Of a stretch of DNA of 64,000 nucleotides, positions 58,433 to 64,000 are shown in pieces. The notes beneath the pieces were generated by a model. It did not search any database. It had not been told where the DNA came from and worked only from the letters and a program-made list of their open reading frames with translations. A program made the translations under genes and the position numbers. Numbering within the stretch: position 1 is the first letter of the stretch; every line of letters starts with the position of its first letter. The DNA is taken from positions 514,417 through 578,416 of the forward strand of contig KZ627161.1 in NCBI GenBank assembly GCA_002917775.1, in the 5' to 3' direction. Source of the stretch: Glaciozyma antarctica PI12 (lineage: Eukaryota > Basidiomycota > Microbotryomycetes > Kriegeriales > Camptobasidiaceae).

Positions 58433-60444
58433 TCAATTTCGAACGAGAAGAATACGCAAACACGACCCTCGCGCCCGAACTCTTCGCACTCCCGCCCAGA
58501 TCCCAGAACCTACACGCTCAACCTGGAAGCGAGAAGAAAGCAGTCAGCGTTCATCCTTGCTCAACACAAGTTGATCGGCGCCGTCAGAAATCCAACATAA
58601 GAGTGTTATCTACATGCGGATGGTCCAAAGAGTTTGTACGCTCTTCTTAATAGACCGCTATTGAGTCCGCCCGTCGGGGTAGTTTTCATCCTATGGCTCG
58701 CCAGGAAGGGGGGAGGGGGAAGGCGGGAGAGAGACTCACGTTCGTCAAGAAAGTCCCGAGCGAGTAGAGGGGCTTAAGGACGACGACGACGACAACAGAG
58801 ACGGGAGCACTGTGCGACGAAAACGAGAGTTAGCGTGCGATTCGGCATCGAGGTGGGGTTGCGGAGAGGGAGTGCGGCGACGGCAGTTGGGTCAGCGATC
58901 TCGGTGGATAATATGGGTAGTCTCATCGCGCCAGATAGGACGCTCTGAAGTAGCAAATATATGAAATCATCACGCCTGCCATCGATGGGGAAGGGGTAGA
59001 GTGTGGAGGTGGACGGAGGATAGACGTACGAGTGGTGAGCAGCGGGTTGATCGCGTCGGCAGCGGGGAGAAGCTCGAGGAGGAACCTGAGGGACGGGAAG
59101 GAGGTCAGCGAACGTTCGTCAAAGAAAACTGGGTGCAAAGGCTCGGACAGGTGTTGTGTCGACAGGTTTTTATCCTCCGTTTGCTGAGAAAGTGACTTCT
59201 TTGTTTATTGATTGAAATCATCATCGCCGATGAAGAAGCAGTGGAGAGGAGTGGGAGGAAACACGAACCCGTGAATTGAGCACGCGCGCCTGTACATCGA
59301 GCACGGCGTGGTCGAGGGGCCAACGAGAGGAGAAGGAGGAGCGGGGCCGAAATTCGAGATCCTGCGGGCGCGAGGTTCGTCAGCTCGAGTTCTTCGAAGG
59401 CAACGAATTGAGCAAAGCAAGCGAGAGCGTCGTGAGATCAGATAAGGCTGAAACTTAAGTGCTAAGGATGTCCTCAGTGATGGTAGGAAGGTGAGAACGT
59501 ATCTCTGGAAGGTTATCATCACGTCTCGACGACGCCGGCGAGCTTCGCGAAAGAAGAAGCGTGGAGATGGGACGGTACTACGTTTGGCAGCGACTGAGCG
59601 AGCAGGAATAGCCCTGTGAGTTGAGGACGAAAGGCGACTGGAGCTGGAGAAAGGCGACTAGGGAGTCAGCGGCTGTTCCAAGTGCGATCGATTTGAGCGC
59701 GTCGGGGCGGGCTCAGAGGTATTTCTGGGTAGAAGATATGTCCTCCCCAGGAGAGCAAAGACTATAACGAGTCAGTCCCTCCCTCAGACACATGCAATCA
59801 AAGGACCCGTCGAGCGGGTCCCAAATCATCGCCCCACGGCCGTCCCTCTCGCTTCCTCCCGACGTCGAAGGAATGAGACTCACGCGTAGGGCCTGCCCGA
59901 AAGTTCGAGCGAGGCGTTGAGGTAGTGAGCTAGACGGGTCGACCTACGAACGCGTGAAGCTAGTCAGCTATCGGTTCTTGGGAGCTCAAAGTTGTGGGTA
60001 TAAGGGTCGCGATTCAGAGTGTGAATACAAAGGTTAGATCTCCGCATGACCGCAAGGTCGATAGGGGAAAAAATTAGAAAATCTTGCTCATCACGAAAGC
60101 AGGAAGCCAAACAGGAAGCACGGGAACAAGCGGGAGAAGCTCACCTTTCGTGGCGAGCGCGACCTCGGCTCCGGCTCGGTTGGCTCCAGACCTTCGGTAG
60201 GGCGTACGCCGACTCCCCAGCTCCAAGATGCAGTCCATAGCAAGCGCGTCGGTCAAGTCTGTGAGAAGGGTAAAAAAATAAAAAAAATTGTCAGCTTGCA
60301 GTCCTCCTGGCTGATCGCGCAGACAACTGGACGAGCTCCTTGCTCGCTAGTCAGATCAAGTGTATGTTTGATAGACTCGGCAGCCTCGACCAGGAGCTCC
60401 TCGATAAGGAGGAGCCGGTCGAGTAAACGTCGTTCCTGGTTCAT
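58433..60444 (-). CDS. Unresolved spliced locus (one or two genes), function unknown
   Basis: Several exon-like pieces with proper donors and acceptors lie on the minus strand, but I could not join them into one certain model. From 60444: MNQERRLLDRLLLIEELLVE to 60333, then an exon at 60258-60145. Near 59950, STRLAHYLNASLELSGRPYA is followed by an exon ending in a stop near 59705. Further pieces are GLFLLAQSLPN near 59590, then SSFSSRWPLDHAVLDVQARV (about 59360-59270), FLLELLPAADAINPLL (about 59090), APVSVVVVVLKPLYSLGTFL (about 58800) and a terminal exon ending at 58433. Hydrophobic stretches suggest a small membrane protein in the second part. Neither family is recognised. Confidence 0.4.
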
Positions 60445-60937
60445 CACGCTGAAAGGAGAACCAGGTGGCAGAACGAGGGGGAGGAGAGAGAAGCTTGAAC
60501 TCACCATCGGTGCGAGATCGCTTGCCGACGAAGTTGGGGGCGTTCGGCGGCGGTGAATCGCGTTGGAGTTTCGGGAGTGGGAGGAGTAGGAGCCAAAGAG
60601 TAGGGACGGCCACAGGCCAAAAGCCAGATCCGACTTAATTTTGGGGGGACTTGAGCTGAACTTGGCAGCAATTCGAATAAATTTACGGACTTGAGCCTCC
60701 TCGACACGCGCCGCGTTCTTCCCTCTCACGCACAACAAACGACTTACGCGCCTTGTGAGTATCTTCAAGGCCTCAGCTTAACCACGAGCTGACTTGCTCT
60801 TTTCATAGCCGACTCGAGCTGAAGCAGCACTGCTCAATCCTCCTTCCCCTCGAAGTCCACACGAACGAGAGAGGTTTGTCCCTTCAGCTTACATACCCAA
60901 TCCCAGATAACAAAGCTCACACGCCCGCAGCCAAACT

Positions 60938-63900
60938 ATGCTGGGACGCCGCAAGAAGAGGCAAGGCTCGAACGGCTCCGTCTCGGACCTCCTCCAGACA
61001 ACAAGCGCCGCAGCTCCTGAACCCCCTCCCCCCAGCAACCCCGGCCCCTCCCGTTTCGCCTTCAACCTACTCGAACGCGCGCGCGGAGCAGTCGGATTCG
61101 GAGGCAAGGAGCGCGTCCGGACGACGAGCGACGATGGCGCTAGTAATCGCGGTTCCAACCTCTCGAGCAGCCCTACGGGGTCGTCCAAGGGCTTCTTCAG
61201 CCGAGGTGCGAGCACGGATGGAGGGATGAGATCTTCTCAGAGCAATTACTCGCTTGCCGGCTCGATGTCGATGCAGGATATCGCTGGGGCTCCTCAGAAG
61301 GCCTCAGGAGGCGCGTTCTTTCGACGGACGCCTACGACCTCGAACCCTCAGCGACCAGGATGGCTCACGACGACCGGATTAGGAAAGAGTGGAGGACAGC
61401 CCAGCCCGCTGACGAGCTCATCTAGCTCGCCGATGCTCTCGCTGCAGGCGACAGAGGGCGACGCGAGGCGGAGGGACGATCGAGCAATCTACCTCGAGGG
61501 CGGGAGGAAGCTTGCAGCGGCATCTACGAACGATCTGGGATCATCAGTGAGTCGGGGCGGGGCAGACGTTTGGGAGACTCAGGAGCTGACCCTCCTCTTT
61601 CGCAGCTCATCTCCCCTCCTACCCCCTCGAAGAGCTTCTCCCGCTCTGTCGAGGATCTCTCTCGCCAGCCACGTCCCTACGAAGCACCGCCACCCGTTCC
61701 GCAGCTCACTCGACGCTCCACCGACGAGCTCAACCGCGAGTATCGCGCTAGCAACGTCGACCCGATGCTCCTGGACAGGCGCGCTCGGCACCGCCAGACA
61801 TCCCTCTACCCCTCCTCCAACGGCCTCTTCTCCACCTCGGCCCCGTCCTCTCAACCTTCCCCCCAATCGTTCCGCAGCGTCTCTCCAAGCCCCCACATTC
61901 GAACACCACACAGCAGCTCCTCCTCCGCCATCCCAGCAGTCGCATTCCCCACCTCCGCCTCAACTCCCAACTTCCTCTCCTCCGCCTCAAGGCTCCCCTC
62001 GTCATCTCCCACGAAGCGCGATTCGAAACGCGACTCGCAGACCATCTTCTGCCAAGGCTTCCTCCAGCGGAAAGCGGACTACGCACCACCCTCCGCCCAC
62101 CCGCATATCCACGCGCGTTCCAAATCTCACTCACACTCCCGCACCCACTCAAACGCTCTCTCCTCCTCCCCCGCCCTCCGCACCGCTAAATCCGACGTCG
62201 ACCTCCAGCGCGGATGGAAACCTTATCGCGTCATTCTCAAAGGCTCGAAACTCTACCTCCACAAGCTCCCCGGCGACCTCTCAGCGACCGCAAAGCTTCT
62301 GTTCCCCGTCACGCTCCTCGAGGAAGCGGACGGAGCGGCGAACTTGGAGATCGTGGGAGGGGAGGAGGGAGGGAAGAAGCGGCAGAGGGCGTTCTGGGGG
62401 ACTGGAGGGACGAGTCATCCGGGGTTGCTAGTGGCGGAGAACGCAAAGGGGAAGGGGAAGGAACGCGTCTTAGGAGGGACGCTCGAGGCGCTCGTCCACG
62501 AGCTTATCTTTGCGACTTCGTTCGTCGCCAAAGCCGGCGAGGAGGACGCGATCGACGAGGACGACCACGAACGACCCTACGACACCTTCCTCTCGACGCT
62601 CCTTCTCACCTGGCCTTTCCTCCCCTTCCCTACCTCCCAATCCGCCTCCGAACTCGACCGCTGTTCCGGCCTAGCCGTCCGCACCGCGCTCGAGAACAGC
62701 ACCAAGGACCCCGAAGGATCCAAGCCCGCGACATTGGCTCTCGCGGCTCGATTGGAGAAGATCGTACGGATGACCTGCGAGCGTCATCCGGAGGACTTGC
62801 GGCGCGTCGAAAAGCGGTCAGATTGGATCGCAGCGCTGGAGGAGCTCGTCAAGCAGCTCGAGAGCTTGCCGGTCGAGCGAACGAGCGAGGAGGATTCGGC
62901 GTCGGAGGTGCTCGAGAGGGCGTTTGGCGCCAAGAGCAGGAGCAAGCCGTTGCAGCTCACAGAATGGGCGTCCGCGCGACCGGCGTTCGTCAGAGCTGGA
63001 TCCTCCTCGTCTGTCTCTACCACGAGCTCGCCGACCAAATCGCGCAAGCGGACGTCGAACGATCCTGAGTTCGTCGCGGGCATGACGGCGGGAGCGTTCC
63101 TCGCGCTCGAGCCGACGCATTTCGCAGCGCAGGTCCACCTCTTTCACCTCGACCGTCTCGGCGCCATTACGCACCAGAGTTCGACAAGCCGGCACCTTCT
63201 CCGCACGGCGGCGATCGTCCTCGCTACCGACCCTGCGACGAAACATACGACTGTCACCTCCCTCTTCTCCTTCTCTCCCTCGAAACCCCCACTTCCTCAC
63301 CCGCATCGCCATCTCGANNNNNNNNNNNNNNNNNNNNNNNNNNNNNNNNNNNNNNNNNNNNNNNNNNNNNNNNNNNNNNNNNNNNNNNNNNNNNNNNNNN
63401 NNNNNNNNNNNNNNNNNNNNNNNNCTCCTCCCCTCCTCCCACTCCACCCCTCTCTTCACCCCTCCCAACGCACCCTCACCGATAGAGACCCGCGTCGCCG
63501 TCCTTAGCCAATGGATCGCCGTCGGCGAGGTTCTCCGGAGACGAGGCGACGCAGCGGGATGGACGGCGATCGCGATGGCGCTGTGCTCTCGCGCTATCGC
63601 ACGGCTCGACGAGACCTGGCGACTCCTCCCGCGCGACAGGATTGAACTCGTCCGACGCGAGTGGATCCCTTTCCTTGTCAAGATCGGGTTCGCGGATCTA
63701 GAGGAGACGAGCTTGGGACCGCTAGCGTTCGAGCCGAACGAGGAAGGGACGGTGGTGCCCTTCTTGGGCTCGATATTGGACGAAGCGGTTGCGGCGTTGA
63801 GGTTGGCGACGACGCCGATGGAGGAGCATCCGGGTGCGGTGAGCCTTGTGCCGCTGTACGCGGTTTGGGAGAAGCTGGTCGCGCTTCAAGGCGTTTGGGC

Positions 63901-64000
63901 GCAGGAGACGCCGGCGCAGCTTCAGGCGCGACCGGATCCGGAGATGCAGCTCTTGTTCCAGACGGTCTCGCGTGCTCCTTCGCCTTCGAAACCTCAGCTG
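60938..64000 (+). CDS. PH-domain Ras guanine nucleotide exchange factor (3' partial, contains a gap)
   Basis: Exons are 60938-61546 and 61606 onward, in one frame to the N run at 63318. Coding resumes after the gap and runs off the window. The N-terminal about 380 residues are Ser/Pro-rich and disordered with possible phosphosites. A PH-like domain begins near LQRGWKPYRVILKGSKLYLH. A helical region before the catalytic part (LAVRTALENS, ALAARLEKIVRMTCERHP) fits an N-terminal exchanger module. The CDC25-type catalytic domain starts with ALEPTHFAAQVHLFHLDRL and continues after the gap with VLSQWIAVGEVLRRRGDAA and PFLGSILDEA. Such proteins load GTP onto Ras-family GTPases (Ras, Rsr1/Bud1, Tem1). 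Which GTPase is used cannot be told here. Confidence 0.82.
63318..63424. other. Assembly gap (107 N)
   Basis: A run of 107 N lies inside the catalytic domain of the RasGEF gene, flanked by C/T-rich sequence that probably assembled poorly. The missing part should encode the middle of the exchange domain; its true length is unknown. Confidence 0.99.

Noticed and set aside
1-64000. A coordinated gene cluster or novel defence-type system
   Set aside because: Neighbouring genes belong to unrelated housekeeping pathways, lie on mixed strands and show no shared regulation that can be read from the sequence.

Overview
The window reads as nuclear DNA of a GC-rich basidiomycetous yeast, most likely a red yeast of the Rhodotorula/Rhodosporidium/Sporobolomyces group (Pucciniomycotina). 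This placement is inferred from style and was not searched. Nearly every gene is cut by many introns of about 50-60 nt with GTGCGT or GTGAGT donors, CTGAC/CTAAC branch sites and CAG acceptors. Third codon positions are rich in C and G, and genes are densely packed on both strands. A run of 107 N near the right end shows that this is a draft scaffold.

Layout. 0-5 kb: 3' end of an unknown gene, then mitoribosomal uS2m diverging from the ribosome-associated Hsp70 SSB. 5-7 kb: no gene seen. 7-17.3 kb: an acidic unknown protein, the trifunctional tryptophan gene, a large low-complexity protein, a penta-EF-hand protein and ketopantoate reductase. 18-25 kb: an ERMP1-like M28 protease, the complex I assembly factor IND1 and a Pcl/Pho80-type cyclin. 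25.2-29.6 kb: gene-poor. 29.6-41.4 kb: an Mpr1-like acetyltransferase, a POM34-like pore protein, an RCC2-like protein with a PHD finger, mitochondrial EF-G (MEF1) and the mRNA exporter MEX67. 42-50.4 kb: an arrestin-like unknown, TVP38, the ER SNARE UFE1, the TFIIIC subunit TFC1 and ribosomal protein eL29. 50.8-55 kb: a hairpin, a decayed gene, the exonuclease REX4 and a damaged F-box-like gene. 55.3-64 kb: a VIT-VWA protein, an unresolved spliced locus and the start of a PH-RasGEF protein that runs off the end.

The content is housekeeping. Mitochondrial translation and respiration (uS2m, MEF1, IND1), nuclear transport (MEX67, POM34-like, RCC2-like), tryptophan and pantothenate synthesis and ER/Golgi membranes recur, but the genes do not form one cluster or pathway. 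I saw no transposon with recognisable coding domains, CRISPR array, secondary-metabolite cluster or virus-like element.

The most interesting signals are in gene structure: a GC-AG intron in SSB, a possible AT-AG intron in the VIT-VWA gene, a start codon split by an intron, coding micro-exons of 7-17 nt, a serine replacing the second cluster cysteine of IND1, an RCC2-PHD fusion, and three same-direction frame displacements in the tryptophan gene. Some of these could be base-call errors in a draft. Exon coordinates were read by hand; for most genes the exon lengths sum to a whole number of codons, and exceptions are stated.
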